64,000 nt of DNA from Porphyrobacter sp. LM 6 (GCF_001720465.1 NZ_CP017113.1:1364001-1428000); one strand, 5' to 3'; counted from the first letter of the stretch, positions 33,814 through 43,094 are shown. Made by a program: numbers and translations. Notes: generated from the sequence alone by a model not told the origin.

Positions 33814-34866
33814 CTAGCCGATGACCTTTTTCAGCCACGCGTCCATCACCGGAGTCGCAGGGTAATCGGGCTCGCCAAGCTTGCGGTTGATCTCCATGTG
33901 GCCGCGCAGGCCTTCGCCTTCGAAGCTGCCGACTTCGACCTTGGTGCCCGCGCGCTTCAGGGCTTCGGCGAGCGCCTTGTTCTGCGCCACCCCGTCCTCG
34001 CGCTGGACATGGATCAGCAGGAAGGCCGGAGCATTGGGCGCAGCCGCCTGCAAGGTCGGCGAGAGCGCCTTCTGCCGCGCCGGATCGGTGCCGAAGGCCT
34101 GCGTATAGGTTTCCAGCATCATCCGCCCTGCGCCTTCGATCTGCTTGGCCACATCATAGGCCGCACCATCATTGGGCATCACCCCGTCGATATCGGCAAA
34201 GGAGAGGCCTGCCGCCTTCAGATAGCGCTCGTCCGTCCCCACCAGCGCGACCAGATGTGCGCCAGCCGAATGGCCGGTCAGCACCACGCGGCTGCGGTCG
34301 ATCCCGAGCGCGTCGGCGCGCTTGAGCAGATAGGCCAGAGCCGCGGCAACATCCGCCGCCTGCTGCTCAACGGTGGCGGAAGGCACCAGCCGGTAATCGA
34401 TCGAGGCAAAGGCATAGCCCTGCGCCATCATGTGTTCGGGCATGGCGCGGCCCATCGCGTTGTTCTTGGACCCGCGCTTCCAGCCGCCACCGTGGACGAA
34501 CAGCACCAGCGGCGCGTTCTTCGCGCCCTGCGGCACCCACAGGTCGAGTGCCTGCAAGGTATCGCTGCCATAGCTCATGGTCTGCGGGCGGGCGCCGATT
34601 GCAGAACCGGCAGCGCCGCGCCGTCCGCCCTCACCAGTTCCGCGCGCTTCCATGCGTTCGCGAAGAGCGGTGCGGCAGGTTTCGGACAGCTGAGCGGCCT
34701 TCTCGCGCAAGCAGCTACGCATCTGCGCGCGGTCCGTGCCGCACAGCTTGATGATCTCCTCGCGGCAGTCGGCGGGCAGGCGTTCGCCCTGGCGCTGGGC
34801 CAGAATGGGGCTGGCGAGCAGCGCGGCAGCGCCAGCGGCAATCAGGGCTTTGGAAGCGGTGTTCAT
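33814..34866 (-). CDS. Secreted alpha/beta hydrolase (esterase) with Cys-rich N-terminal segment
   Basis: A 350-residue exported protein. A signal peptide ([17 protein letters not shown]) is followed by a four-cysteine segment ([19 protein letters not shown] then ETCRTAL, about residues 34-68). The esterase domain has the oxyanion motif HGGGW near 126, the nucleophile elbow GHSAGAHL near 198 and a probable catalytic His in [11 protein letters not shown] near 325. It resembles BD-FAE/kynurenine-formamidase-like carboxylesterases; the substrate is unknown. The Met at 34866 gives the signal peptide and is preferred over 34908. It converges on the RidA gene and diverges from purA. Confidence 0.85.
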   Translation of the reverse strand: MNTASKALIAAGAAALLASPILAQRQGERLPADCREEIIKLCGTDRAQMRSCLREKAAQLSETCRTALRERMEARGTGEGGRRGAAGSAIGARPQTMSYGSDTLQALDLWVPQGAKNAPLVLFVHGGGWKRGSKNNAMGRAMPEHMMAQGYAFASIDYRLVPSATVEQQAADVAAALAYLLKRADALGIDRSRVVLTGHSAGAHLVALVGTDERYLKAAGLSFADIDGVMPNDGAAYDVAKQIEGAGRMMLETYTQAFGTDPARQKALSPTLQAAAPNAPAFLLIHVQREDGVAQNKALAEALKRAGTKVEVGSFEGEGLRGHMEINRKLGEPDYPATPVMDAWLKKVIG

Positions 34867-35009
34867 GGCAATGTCCTTGTCAGGGTCTCTGCCTCCATAA
34901 CGCAGCACCGGTCAAAACCCTTCGTTCGTCCTGCGCGCGCCCTTGCCTCAAACGCCCCAAGCGCCTAGGCCCCGCCGCGGTTCTGAGCGCCACCCGGATA
35001 AGGATAGAC

Positions 35010-36299
35010 ATGGCCAACGTTACCGTGATCGGTGCCCAGTGGGGCGATGAGGGCAAGGGCAAGATCGTCGATTGGCTCGCCAGCCGCGCCGATGTGGTGG
35101 TGCGCTTTCAGGGCGGGCATAACGCCGGCCATACGCTCGTGATCGATGGCAAGACCTACAAGCTCTCGCTGCTGCCCTCGGGCATCGTGTCCGGCACGCT
35201 TTCGGTGATCGGCAACGGCGTGGTGCTCGATCCCTGGGCGCTGCGGGACGAGGTTGCCAAGGTCGAAGGGCAGGGCGTTTCGATCACCGACGAGAACCTC
35301 GCGATTGCCGACAACTGCCCGCTGATCCTGCCGCTGCACCGCGATCTGGATGGCCTGCGCGAAACGGCTGCGGGCAAGGGCAAGATCGGCACCACCGGGC
35401 GCGGCATCGGCCCGGCTTACGAGGACAAGGTCGGCCGCCGAGCGATCCGCGTGTGCGACCTTGCCCACCTCGACACGCTGGAGCCGCAGCTCGATCGCCT
35501 CTGCGCGCACCACGACGCGCTGCGCGCCGGCTTCGGTCAGCCGCCGGTCGATCGTGCCGCGCTGCTCGAGGAACTGCGCGAGATTGCGCCTTTCGTATTG
35601 AAGTTCGCCCAGCCGGTGTGGAAGCGCCTCAAGAAGGTCCGCCGTGCGGGCGCCAAGATCCTGTTCGAAGGCGCGCAGGGCGTGCTGCTCGATGTCGATC
35701 ACGGCACCTATCCCTTCGTCACCTCGTCGAACACGGTGAGCGGCACGGCGGCTTCGGGCTCCGGCCTCGGCCCCAATTCGACCGGCTTCGTGCTCGGCAT
35801 CGTCAAGGCCTATACCACCCGCGTCGGCTCCGGCCCGTTCCCCACCGAGCTGGAAGACGAAATCGGCCAGCGCCTCGGCGAGCGCGGGCATGAGTTCGGC
35901 ACGGTGACGGGCCGCAAGCGCCGCGTCGGCTGGTTCGATGCCGTGCTGGTGCGCCAGTCCTGCGCGATCAGCGGTGTCACCGGCATCGCGCTCACCAAGA
36001 TCGACGTGCTCGACGGGCTGGAGAAGGTCGCGATCTGCACCGGATACCGCCTGCGCGGGAAGGTCTATGATTACCTCCCCAGTCACGCCGCCGATCAGGC
36101 CGAATGCGAGCCGATCTACGAAGAAATGGACGGCTGGCACGAAAGCACGGCCGGTGCGCGCAGCTATGCCGATCTGCCGGCAAACGCGATCAAGTATATC
36201 CAGCGCATCCAGGAGCTGATCGAATGCCCCGTCGCGCTGGTTTCGACCTCGCCCGAGCGGGACGACACGATCCTGATGCGCGATCCTTTCGTGGATTGA
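35010..36299 (+). CDS. purA: Adenylosuccinate synthetase
   Basis: A 429-residue GTP-dependent enzyme joining IMP and aspartate in AMP synthesis. Catalytic and nucleotide motifs are [17 protein letters not shown] (residues 7-23), [10 protein letters not shown] near 37, [14 protein letters not shown] near 127, [20 protein letters not shown] near 222 and the C-terminal [13 protein letters not shown] near 300. Length is standard. The start ATG follows AAGGATAG. No terminator is obvious in the 34 bp before the next gene, so the L,D-transpeptidase gene may share its transcript. Confidence 0.97.
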   Translation: MANVTVIGAQWGDEGKGKIVDWLASRADVVVRFQGGHNAGHTLVIDGKTYKLSLLPSGIVSGTLSVIGNGVVLDPWALRDEVAKVEGQGVSITDENLAIADNCPLILPLHRDLDGLRETAAGKGKIGTTGRGIGPAYEDKVGRRAIRVCDLAHLDTLEPQLDRLCAHHDALRAGFGQPPVDRAALLEELREIAPFVLKFAQPVWKRLKKVRRAGAKILFEGAQGVLLDVDHGTYPFVTSSNTVSGTAASGSGLGPNSTGFVLGIVKAYTTRVGSGPFPTELEDEIGQRLGERGHEFGTVTGRKRRVGWFDAVLVRQSCAISGVTGIALTKIDVLDGLEKVAICTGYRLRGKVYDYLPSHAADQAECEPIYEEMDGWHESTAGARSYADLPANAIKYIQRIQELIECPVALVSTSPERDDTILMRDPFVD

Positions 36300-36333
36300 T
36301 TGCAAGGCTGCCAAAGGGTTATCCTTGGCGGCA

Positions 36334-36888
36334 ATGAAGCGCCTTGCCCTCCTGCCGCTGCTGGCGTTCGCCGGCTGCGCCAATCCCCCGCCTGAGGTGG
36401 CCGAGGGACCGTCCTCCCAGCCGCCACTGGCGCGCGAGGCGGCGCGGATTGTGCCCGAACGGCGCTTCAGTACCGTCGATTACCTCATCGTCGACAAGTC
36501 CGAACGGCTGATGATCGCCTATGCGGGCGGCCAGCCGGTCAAGGCCTGGCGCGGCTTGCAATTGGGCGACGCGCCCGAGGGCCACAAGCAGTTTGAAGGT
36601 GACGAGCGCACGCCCGAAGGCCGCTATGTGATCGAAGGGCGCAATCCGGGCAGTGCCTATCACCTGAGCCTCAAAGTCTCCTACCCCAACTCCGCCGACC
36701 GCGCCTTTGCCGCGCAGTATGGCCGCTCGCCGGGGGGCGATATCTTCCTGCACGGCCAGCCCAACAGCCTGCCCTTCGGCAGGATTCCGGGTGACTGGAC
36801 TGACGGCTGCATCGCCTTTTCCAACGCCGAGATGGAGGAATTGTGGCGGATCGTGCCGGATGGAACGGTGATTGAAATCAGGCCCTAA
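36334..36888 (+). CDS. L,D-transpeptidase (YkuD domain) lipoprotein
   Basis: A 184-residue lipoprotein with signal LALLPLLAFAGC; the lipobox Cys is near residue 15. The YkuD domain begins DYLIVDKSERLMIAYAGG, and the active-site region FLHGQPNSLPFGRIPGDWTD is followed by the catalytic motif DGCIAFSN (Cys near 152). It is a member of the group close to E. coli YafK/ErfK and would act on peptidoglycan cross-links or protein anchoring in the periplasm. ATG 36334 is chosen over a TTG three codons upstream. Confidence 0.88.
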   Translation: MKRLALLPLLAFAGCANPPPEVAEGPSSQPPLAREAARIVPERRFSTVDYLIVDKSERLMIAYAGGQPVKAWRGLQLGDAPEGHKQFEGDERTPEGRYVIEGRNPGSAYHLSLKVSYPNSADRAFAAQYGRSPGGDIFLHGQPNSLPFGRIPGDWTDGCIAFSNAEMEELWRIVPDGTVIEIRP

Positions 36889-36901
36889 TACGCAGATTTA
36901 C

Positions 36902-36947
36902 TTGACCTGATCCTTTTTTGTTCTACTCTCGTTCCAACATTGTTGGA
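36902..36947 (+). promoter_or_regulatory. Promoter with LexA-type box and dyad
   Basis: TTGACC (36902-36907) and TACTCT (36924-36929) with a 16-bp spacer form a sigma-70-like promoter. GTTC-N7-GTTC, the alphaproteobacterial LexA operator pattern, occupies 36920-36934 over the -10 region. The perfect dyad TCCAACA-T-TGTTGGA follows at 36933-36947, just before the start codon at 36957. Confidence 0.5.
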
Positions 36948-36956
36948 GTCGAGTCG

Positions 36957-37967
36957 ATGCTGGCCCACCCGTCGAACCAAGCCGATTTTTCCTATGATCT
37001 CGCGCGCGATGGCGGTGGCTGCCCCGCGCGGGTGGCGATCTTTGGCGAGGATGCGGGCGCGCGCGCGCAGGCGGCGGCCGATCTGGGCGGGGCGGGTTTC
37101 CGCACGATCGATGGCGGGCCGGTGGGCGGGCTGATCGACGGGCCGATTGCGCTGCTCGGCGATGTGGTGATGGTCGATTGCCCGTCGCCCGGCAGCGGCG
37201 GCCTTGGGGGAATGACGCTGGCAGGGCTGGCGCGGCTCGACATGCGCGTGGCGCGCGCGGGTGCAAAGCTGATCGTGGCGACCGATCTAGCTGGTCTGGA
37301 TGATGTCTTTGCGGTGCTCGATCAGTCGAACCCGCAGATCCTCGTCGCGCCCAGCCGCGCCGAACGCGTGATCGCGGTGGGGCGCGTGATGGGTGAGGCG
37401 GGCGCGGCGCGGGTGCGCGAAATGGCCGAGGAAGACCGGCTGGCGCTGCTCCGCCTTTCGCAGCAGGTTGAAGCCATCGCCCATTCGCTCGACCGGATGA
37501 CGAAAGCGCCGCAGCCTGCCGCAGGTCCCCGCGCGCTTGGGGAGAGCAAACCGGATTACCACACCGCGCGTTCCGGCATCGGCTGGGGTGCCGACCTTGC
37601 GGGCGATGCGCGTCCGCGCCTGCCCGCACCGCAGCAGGTGCGCCAGCTGATCGTCAACCGCCAGGCGCGCGCGCGGTTCTTCGATGCCGAACTGTTCGGC
37701 GATCCGGCGTGGGATATGCTCCTCGATCTGACCGCCGCGCACGGCGAAGGCGCGCGGGTGTCGGTCACTTCGCTGTGCATCGCGGCAGGCGTTCCGGCGA
37801 CCACGGCGCTGCGCTGGCTCACCCAGATGGTCGAAAGCGGGATCTTCCTGCGCGTGCCCGATCCGGCCGACCGCCGCCGCGCCTTCATTGCGCTGAGCGA
37901 CAAGGCGATGGCGGCAATGGCGGGCTATTTTGCGAGCCTGCGGACCCCGGTCGAGCTCGCGGCCTAG
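36957..37967 (+). CDS. Putative MarR-like winged-helix protein with N-terminal receiver-like domain
   Basis: A 336-residue probable transcription factor. The N-terminal ~150 residues form an alternating beta/alpha domain (ARVAIFGEDAGARAQAA, DVVMVDCPSPG, KLIVATDL, PQILVAPS) resembling a degenerate response-regulator receiver. A helical linker follows (EEDRLALLRLSQQVEAIAHS). The C-terminal part (about 240-330) is MarR-like with TSLCIAAGVPATTALRWLTQM and a wing DPADRRRAFIALSD. ATG 36957 has GGAG upstream; the ORF could extend to a TTG at 36918 but that would run through the promoter dyad. The adjacent palindrome suggests autoregulation. Its end overlaps the convergent siroheme synthase gene by 4 nt. 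Confidence 0.7.
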   Translation: MLAHPSNQADFSYDLARDGGGCPARVAIFGEDAGARAQAAADLGGAGFRTIDGGPVGGLIDGPIALLGDVVMVDCPSPGSGGLGGMTLAGLARLDMRVARAGAKLIVATDLAGLDDVFAVLDQSNPQILVAPSRAERVIAVGRVMGEAGAARVREMAEEDRLALLRLSQQVEAIAHSLDRMTKAPQPAAGPRALGESKPDYHTARSGIGWGADLAGDARPRLPAPQQVRQLIVNRQARARFFDAELFGDPAWDMLLDLTAAHGEGARVSVTSLCIAAGVPATTALRWLTQMVESGIFLRVPDPADRRRAFIALSDKAMAAMAGYFASLRTPVELAA

Positions 37968-38833
37968 CGGACTTCGGACGGGTTTGCGGGCCGCCAGCGC
38001 AGGATCAGGCTCAACCCCGCATCAGGTGCGGTCTTGGCCCCTTCCAGACCCCCTCCAGACCCCTCCTTGACCCCTGCTAGACCCCCGCTTGACCCCGTCC
38101 AGACCCGCCGTTCAGCGTCCGCCCGTGCCCTACTGAGGAGTGCCGAAGGCACCGCGCCATCGAGCCACAGGACATCCGCCTCACCCAGCAGTCGGGCCTG
38201 TCGCAGGGTTAACTCGTCAGGGTCTTCACTGGTCAGGACAAGCTCGATAACAGCGCCTTGGGTGGGGGGCATCTCGCCCCCAATCCACGCATCAACGCGT
38301 TGAAAAGCATCGGAATCAAGTGGATCGAGCGCGCCGCCTTCGCGCAGCGCCGCGTCGACCGCGCGCCGCCGGTCAGCCCCGTCGGGAAAGCGCGCGCGCA
38401 GGGCAGGGCGCACCGCTTCGAGCGCCTTTGCAAGCAGCCCCAGCGAATCCGGCAACACCCGCTCCAGCCGCAGCCGCACATGCTTCGCCAGGCCCGCCGA
38501 CGCCCCACCCGTCCCGATCGCGATCAGCAGAGGATCGCGGTCAAGGATGGAAGGTGTTGTAAAATCGCATAATTCTGGCCGGTCAACGACATTGACCAGC
38601 ATTCCCGCACAGCGCGCATTGATCGCCGCCACTTCGCAGGCCTGCGCATCATCATAGGCGATGAAGGCCAGCCGCACGCCTTCATCCACCGCGCGGGCGA
38701 GGTCATCCACCACCACGCCCCCCGCGCGCTTGACCAGTCGCCGCTTGGGTTCTGCCGCGGGGCCATCGCCCAGCACCAACACCTTCTGCCCGGCAATCCG
38801 GTGGAACAGTGGCAGGCTGGCGATGGTGCTCAT
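37964..38833 (-). CDS. Siroheme synthase, precorrin-2 dehydrogenase/ferrochelatase (Met8-type)
   Basis: A 289-residue protein. The N-terminal Rossmann domain (LPLFHRIAGQKVLVLGDGPA, residues 7-26) and the segment LIAIGTGGASAGLAKHVRLR near 105 match the dehydrogenase/chelatase module of CysG or Met8p, which converts precorrin-2 to siroheme. After the dimerisation region, residues about 195-245 (GAVIELVLTSEDPDELTLRQ, then LLGEADVLWLDG and RADAERR) look like the start of a SUMT domain. The GAGPG SAM loop is lost and the rest of that domain is absent. The C terminus is a repeat-encoded Gly-rich tail. Precorrin-2 would come from CobA (6848-7606). It lies 8 bp downstream of lysA on the same strand. 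Confidence 0.85.
   Translation of the reverse strand: MSTIASLPLFHRIAGQKVLVLGDGPAAEPKRRLVKRAGGVVVDDLARAVDEGVRLAFIAYDDAQACEVAAINARCAGMLVNVVDRPELCDFTTPSILDRDPLLIAIGTGGASAGLAKHVRLRLERVLPDSLGLLAKALEAVRPALRARFPDGADRRRAVDAALREGGALDPLDSDAFQRVDAWIGGEMPPTQGAVIELVLTSEDPDELTLRQARLLGEADVLWLDGAVPSALLSRARADAERRVWTGSSGGLAGVKEGSGGGLEGAKTAPDAGLSLILRWRPANPSEVR
38044..38106. repeat. Six degenerate AGACCCC/TTGACCCC repeats in the 3' end of the siroheme synthase gene
   Basis: About six imperfect units of 11-12 bp (CAGACCCCC, TTGACCCC, TAGACCCCC) run in tandem and encode the Gly-rich C-terminal tail of the siroheme synthase on the minus strand. They resemble the noncoding units at 11545-11577. Confidence 0.6.
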
Positions 38834-38841
38834 GGCGCGGG

Positions 38842-40101
38842 TTACGCCAGCCAGTCCGGAACGCGTTCGGCGTCCATGATCGCGCCCGCCTCGATCCGGT
38901 CAGCCACCACCGCGAACTTGTCGCCATTGACCAGCACTTCGGCCACGAAACCGCGCGAATTGTAGGACGAGGCCATTGTCGCACCATAGGCGCCCGCAGT
39001 GCGGAACACGGCGAGATCGCCCGCTTCCAAGGCGTCGCATTCGCGGCCCATCGCGAAGGTATCGCCGGTTTCGCAGATCGGGCCGACGATGTTCGCGGTC
39101 ATCTGCGCACCGCCCGGGTTTACCGCTTCGAAGTGGTGATAGGCGCCGTAAAGCGCCGGCCGGGCGAGATCGTTCATCGCCGCGTCCACGATCACGAAGG
39201 GATCGTTGATGCCGCGCTTCACCCGCACGACGCGGGTCAGCAGCACCCCGGCATTGCCCGCGATCACGCGACCGGGCTCAAAGATCAGCTTCACGCCCCA
39301 GTCCTTCGTCACCCGCGCAACCATAGCGCCATATTCGGCCGGCGCGGGCAGCACCTCGCCGACGCGATAGGGCACGCCCAATCCGCCTCCGAGATCGACA
39401 TGGGTGATGGTGTGGCCTGCACCCCGCAAGGCAGCGACCAAAGCACCAAGCTTTTCGAAGGCAGCTTCAAGCGGCGCGAGATCGGCAAGCTGGCTGCCGA
39501 TATGCACCGCCACACCGCGCAGGTTGACGCCCGGCAGACCCGCCAGCTTGCCGAAGATCTGGCCTGCCTCGCTGATCGGCACGCCGAACTTGTTGTCGGC
39601 CTTGCCGGTGGAAATCTTGTCGTGCGTGCCGGCATCGACATCGGGATTGATCCGCAGCGTGCACTGGGCGGTCATGCCCTTGGCCGCGGCGATTTCTGCC
39701 AGCTCGACGCCTTCTTCCTCGCTCTCGATATTGAACTGGCCGATCCCGGCATCAAGCGCGGCGATCATCTCGGCGGCCGTCTTGCCCACGCCCGAGAAGA
39801 CGATCATCTCCGGCGCAATTCCGGCCGCCAGCGCGCGCCGCATCTCGCCCACCGAGACCACGTCAGCGCCCATGCCCTGCCGTTGCAGCACCTTGAGCAC
39901 AGCGAGGTTGGGATTGGACTTCACCGCGAAGGCGATCAGCTTGTCGGGCACGCCCTCCAGCGCGGCGCGGAACACCTGCGCGTGGCGTTCCAGCGTTGCG
40001 CGCGAATAGACATAGACGGGGGTGCCGACCTCTTCGGCAATGCGCGGCAGCGGGACGTCTTCGGCGTGCATCACGCCGTCACGATAGGCAAAATGGTCCA
40101 T
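38842..40101 (-). CDS. lysA: Diaminopimelate decarboxylase
   Basis: A 419-residue PLP enzyme of the alanine-racemase-like fold that makes lysine from meso-diaminopimelate. The PLP lysine is in LIAFAVKSNPNLAVLK near residue 60; HIGSQLADL near 195, GGGLGVPY near 235, EPGRVIAGNAGVLLTRV near 275 and the second active-site part CETGDTFAMGRE near 345 follow. Start and length match the family. It sits downstream of argH and the small lipoprotein gene, 11 nt from the latter, in an arrangement common in alphaproteobacteria. Confidence 0.96.
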   Translation of the reverse strand: MDHFAYRDGVMHAEDVPLPRIAEEVGTPVYVYSRATLERHAQVFRAALEGVPDKLIAFAVKSNPNLAVLKVLQRQGMGADVVSVGEMRRALAAGIAPEMIVFSGVGKTAAEMIAALDAGIGQFNIESEEEGVELAEIAAAKGMTAQCTLRINPDVDAGTHDKISTGKADNKFGVPISEAGQIFGKLAGLPGVNLRGVAVHIGSQLADLAPLEAAFEKLGALVAALRGAGHTITHVDLGGGLGVPYRVGEVLPAPAEYGAMVARVTKDWGVKLIFEPGRVIAGNAGVLLTRVVRVKRGINDPFVIVDAAMNDLARPALYGAYHHFEAVNPGGAQMTANIVGPICETGDTFAMGRECDALEAGDLAVFRTAGAYGATMASSYNSRGFVAEVLVNGDKFAVVADRIEAGAIMDAERVPDWLA

Positions 40102-40112
40102 TGGTATCGCTT

Positions 40113-40352
40113 CTATTCGGGCGGCAGATCGAAGGGATCGTCCTGGCGTTCTTCTGACCGGCGGCGCAGTTCGACGCTGCGTTCGGGTGCGGCGAGGGCA
40201 TCGCGGCGGAGGAGTTCATCGGCGGTCGGCTCGCTCTGCGCGCCATAGGGCGCGGTCGGCATGCTGGCGCCTGCGGGCGGTTTCAGCGGCGCGCTGGCAC
40301 CGCATCCGGCAAGGACAAGCGCACCGGCTAGGGCAATCGCAATCCGCATCAT
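40113..40352 (-). CDS. lptM: Small LptM-like lipoprotein
   Basis: A 79-residue lipoprotein with signal [12 protein letters not shown] and the following [11 protein letters not shown], which approximates the GCGxxGPLxxP pattern of LptM (formerly YifL), a small lipoprotein assisting maturation of the LptDE LPS translocon. Its location between argH and lysA is where this family is usually found. The rest is Pro/Arg/Asp-rich and likely disordered. Two adjacent ATG codons (40352 and 40349) overlap the argH stop; either may be used. The LptM identity rests on a short motif and context. Confidence 0.65.
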   Translation of the reverse strand: MMRIAIALAGALVLAGCGASAPLKPPAGASMPTAPYGAQSEPTADELLRRDALAAPERSVELRRRSEERQDDPFDLPPE

Positions 40353-41758
40353 TCCTCCATCCCCAGCATCCGGGCCGCATGGGCGACTTGCAAACGGACC
40401 TGATCGGGCGCGGTTCCGCCAAGCGATGTGCGCGCCGCAACCGAGGCATCAACCGACAGCGCAGCATAGACGCTTTCGTCGATCCGCGCATCAATCGCCT
40501 GCAGATCGGCAAGCGGCAGGGCATCGAGCGCGACGCCCCGGCTTTCGGCGAGCTTTACCGCGCTGCCCGTGATGTGGTGGGCTTCGCGGAACGGGATCCC
40601 GCGCACCCGCACCAGCCAGTCGGCAAGGTCAGTCGCTGTGGCATAGCCAAGCTCGGCCGCTGCCCGCATCCGCGCGGTGTTGAAGGTCGCGTCGGCGATC
40701 ATTCCGGTCATTGCCGCGATGCTCAGCGCCATCAGGCCGGCGGCTTCGAAGACCGGCGGCTTGTCGTCCTGCATGTCCTTGGAATAGGCGAGCGGCAGGC
40801 CCTTCATCGTGATCATCAGACTGGTGAGCGCGCCGATAACCCGACCCGAATGGCCGCGCACCAATTCGGCGGCATCGGGGTTCTTCTTCTGCGGCATGAT
40901 CGACGAGCCGGTCGAGAGGCTGTCGGGCAGGCGGATGAAGCCGAAGGGCTGGCTCGCCCACAAGATCAGCTCTTCGGCGAGGCGCGAGAGGTGCAGCGCG
41001 GTGCCGGAGCAGACGTAGAGGAAATCGAGTGCGAAGTCGCGGTCGGACACGGCATCGAGCGAGTTGGCGGTGGGCGCATCGAACCCTAGCGCGCTGGCTG
41101 TTGCCGTGCGGTCGATCGGGAAGCCGGTGCCCGCCAGCGCGGCCGAGCCCAGCGGACATTCGTTCATCCGCGCCCGCGCATCGGTGAGGCGCGAACGGTC
41201 GCGCCGGAACATCTCGTAATAGGCCATCAGGTGGTGGCCGAGGGTCACGGGTTGCGCGGTCTGGAGATGGGTGAAGCCGGGCATGATGCTGTCGGCGTGC
41301 TCGGCCGCGCGGCTTACCAGCGCACGTTGCAAGCCGGCGAGCCCTTCGTCCATCGCGTCGATGGTATCGCGCACCCACAGGCGGAAATCGGTCGCCACCT
41401 GATCGTTGCGACTGCGCGCGGTGTGCAGGCGGCCCGCGACCGGCCCGATCAGTTCGGCCAGCCTGCCTTCCGTCGTCATATGGATGTCTTCGCGGTCCCA
41501 GTCTTCGGGCACGCCGTTGCGTTCGTATTCGGCGGCAACCAGATCGAGCCCGGCACTGATCGTGGCCGCATCATCGGCGGCGATGATGCCCTGCGCGCCG
41601 AGCATCGCCACATGAGCCTTGCTCGCGGCGATATCCTGCCGCCACAGCGCCTTGTCGAACGGGATCGAGGCGTTGATTTCACGCATGATCGCGCTAGGGC
41701 CATCGGCGAAGCGCCCGCCCCACATCGCGTTGGTGCTGTTATTCCCGGAGCCTGTCAT
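40349..41758 (-). CDS. argH: Argininosuccinate lyase
   Basis: A 469-residue enzyme of the fumarase/aspartase superfamily that releases arginine and fumarate. [14 protein letters not shown] marks the N terminus, [16 protein letters not shown] near 112, and the signature [12 protein letters not shown] near 280 carries the catalytic Ser. The start is uncertain: Met codons at 41776, 41758 and 41725 all precede the conserved WGGRF. The one at 41758 shares its CATG with the ATG of the divergent tlpA gene. It heads the argH-lptM-lysA-siroheme synthase run. Confidence 0.95.
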   Translation of the reverse strand: MTGSGNNSTNAMWGGRFADGPSAIMREINASIPFDKALWRQDIAASKAHVAMLGAQGIIAADDAATISAGLDLVAAEYERNGVPEDWDREDIHMTTEGRLAELIGPVAGRLHTARSRNDQVATDFRLWVRDTIDAMDEGLAGLQRALVSRAAEHADSIMPGFTHLQTAQPVTLGHHLMAYYEMFRRDRSRLTDARARMNECPLGSAALAGTGFPIDRTATASALGFDAPTANSLDAVSDRDFALDFLYVCSGTALHLSRLAEELILWASQPFGFIRLPDSLSTGSSIMPQKKNPDAAELVRGHSGRVIGALTSLMITMKGLPLAYSKDMQDDKPPVFEAAGLMALSIAAMTGMIADATFNTARMRAAAELGYATATDLADWLVRVRGIPFREAHHITGSAVKLAESRGVALDALPLADLQAIDARIDESVYAALSVDASVAARTSLGGTAPDQVRLQVAHAARMLGMEE

Positions 41759-42323
41759 GTCCCGCTTGTCGCTCATCCTTGCACTGCCGCTCCTGATCCT
41801 CGCCGGATGCGATAGGGCCGCCGACGCGCCAGCGCAACCGGGCGAGGCAGCCGAAGGAAGCAAGACGCCGGCGGGCGTGGTGGAGCGCAAGTTCGCCGGC
41901 ACGCCGCTGCCCGCGCTGCAGTTGCGCGATCCGGCCGGCAAGGTGCTCGATCTGGGTGCGCAGGACGGGCCGGTGCTGGTCAACCTGTGGGCCACCTGGT
42001 GCGGGCCGTGCGTGATCGAGATGCCGCAGCTCGACAGGCTGGCGGGCGAGCTTGAGGGCGAGGTGCGGGTCATCACCATCAGTCAGGATCTGACCGGGGC
42101 CGACGCGGTGACGCCGTTCTTTGCCGAGAAGGGCTTCGCACGTCTCGAGCCTTGGCTTGATCCCGACACGCAGATGTCCGCGCAGTTCTCGCCCGAAGGC
42201 GTGCTGCCGCTGACAATCCTGTTCGATGCGACCGGCAAGGAAGTGCTGCGCGTGGCGGGTGGTTATGAGTGGGATAGCCCCGAAGCCATCGCCATGATCC
42301 GCGAAAGTCTCGCTTCAAAGTGA
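41757..42323 (+). CDS. TlpA-family thioredoxin-like lipoprotein
   Basis: A 188-residue lipoprotein with signal [12 protein letters not shown] (lipobox Cys near 18). The thioredoxin domain has [20 protein letters not shown] (active-site CGPC near 83-86) and the cis-Pro region [10 protein letters not shown] near 160. It would be a periplasmic thiol-disulfide reductase, for example for cytochrome c maturation or oxidative damage repair. A GGAG ribosome-binding site lies 6 nt before the ATG. It diverges directly from argH. Confidence 0.9.
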   Translation: MSRLSLILALPLLILAGCDRAADAPAQPGEAAEGSKTPAGVVERKFAGTPLPALQLRDPAGKVLDLGAQDGPVLVNLWATWCGPCVIEMPQLDRLAGELEGEVRVITISQDLTGADAVTPFFAEKGFARLEPWLDPDTQMSAQFSPEGVLPLTILFDATGKEVLRVAGGYEWDSPEAIAMIRESLASK

Positions 42324-42341
42324 GCCGCGCGGCGCGGCGCG

Positions 42342-43094
42342 TCAGAGCGTCGCGGTCTGCCCGCCGTCGACCTTGATGGCGCAGCCGGTGATGAAGCCCG
42401 CGCGCGACGAGGCGAGGAAGGCGGCCATGTCACCGAACTCCTCGGGCCGGCCTAATCGCCCGGCAGGGATCGCTGCGATCGAGCGGGCGGTAACCTGTTC
42501 CGCCGCCATCCCGCTACCGGCAGCCATCGCGGCGTGCAGGCTGGTGAGGCGGTCCGTGGCGATCTGGCCGGGCAGCAGCAGGTTCACCGTGACCCCGTCA
42601 GCCGCGACTTCGGCGGCGAGGGTCTTGCACCACGATGCCAGCATCGCGCGCACCGCGTTGGAGAGCACGAGGCCGGGGATCGGGGTAATCAGACTGGTCG
42701 AGGCCACCGCAAGGATCCGTCCGAACCCGCGCGCCCGCATTTCGGGCAGGAACGCCTGCACCAGCGTCAGCTGGGAATTGAACATCCGGCCCATCACCGC
42801 GGAAAAATCAGCCGGCGTGGTGGTCGCCGCAGGCCCCGTCGGCGGGCCGCCGCTGTTGAGTACAAGGATATCGGGCGCAAGGCCCAGCTCGCGAACTGCG
42901 GCGATAATGACGTCGGGCGCGGCCGGATCATCGAGATCGGCGGTGATGTGGCGCAGTTGCGGCGTGGTGCTGGCCGAACGCGCGACGGTGATAACCTCGG
43001 CGCCCTCGGCCGCCAGCGCCTCGGCAATGGCCCGTCCGAGGCCCTTGCTCGCGCCGAGCACTAGAGCGGATTTTCCCTGAAGCTGGAGATCCAT
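42342..43094 (-). CDS. SDR-family protein lacking the YxxxK catalytic pair
   Basis: A 250-residue SDR annotated by most tools as a 3-oxoacyl-ACP reductase-like protein. The cofactor motif GASKGLGRAIAEAL (residues 14-27) and LNSGGPPTG (the NNAG equivalent) are present, and it ends VDGGQTATL. At the catalytic site, however, where YxxSK is expected, the sequence reads LVLSNAVRAM, so both Tyr and Lys are replaced (by Leu and Asn). It therefore belongs to the SDR-like subgroup with an imperfect tetrad, and its activity is doubtful. Monocistronic; next to tRNA-Val. Confidence 0.8.
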   Translation of the reverse strand: MDLQLQGKSALVLGASKGLGRAIAEALAAEGAEVITVARSASTTPQLRHITADLDDPAAPDVIIAAVRELGLAPDILVLNSGGPPTGPAATTTPADFSAVMGRMFNSQLTLVQAFLPEMRARGFGRILAVASTSLITPIPGLVLSNAVRAMLASWCKTLAAEVAADGVTVNLLLPGQIATDRLTSLHAAMAAGSGMAAEQVTARSIAAIPAGRLGRPEEFGDMAAFLASSRAGFITGCAIKVDGGQTATL

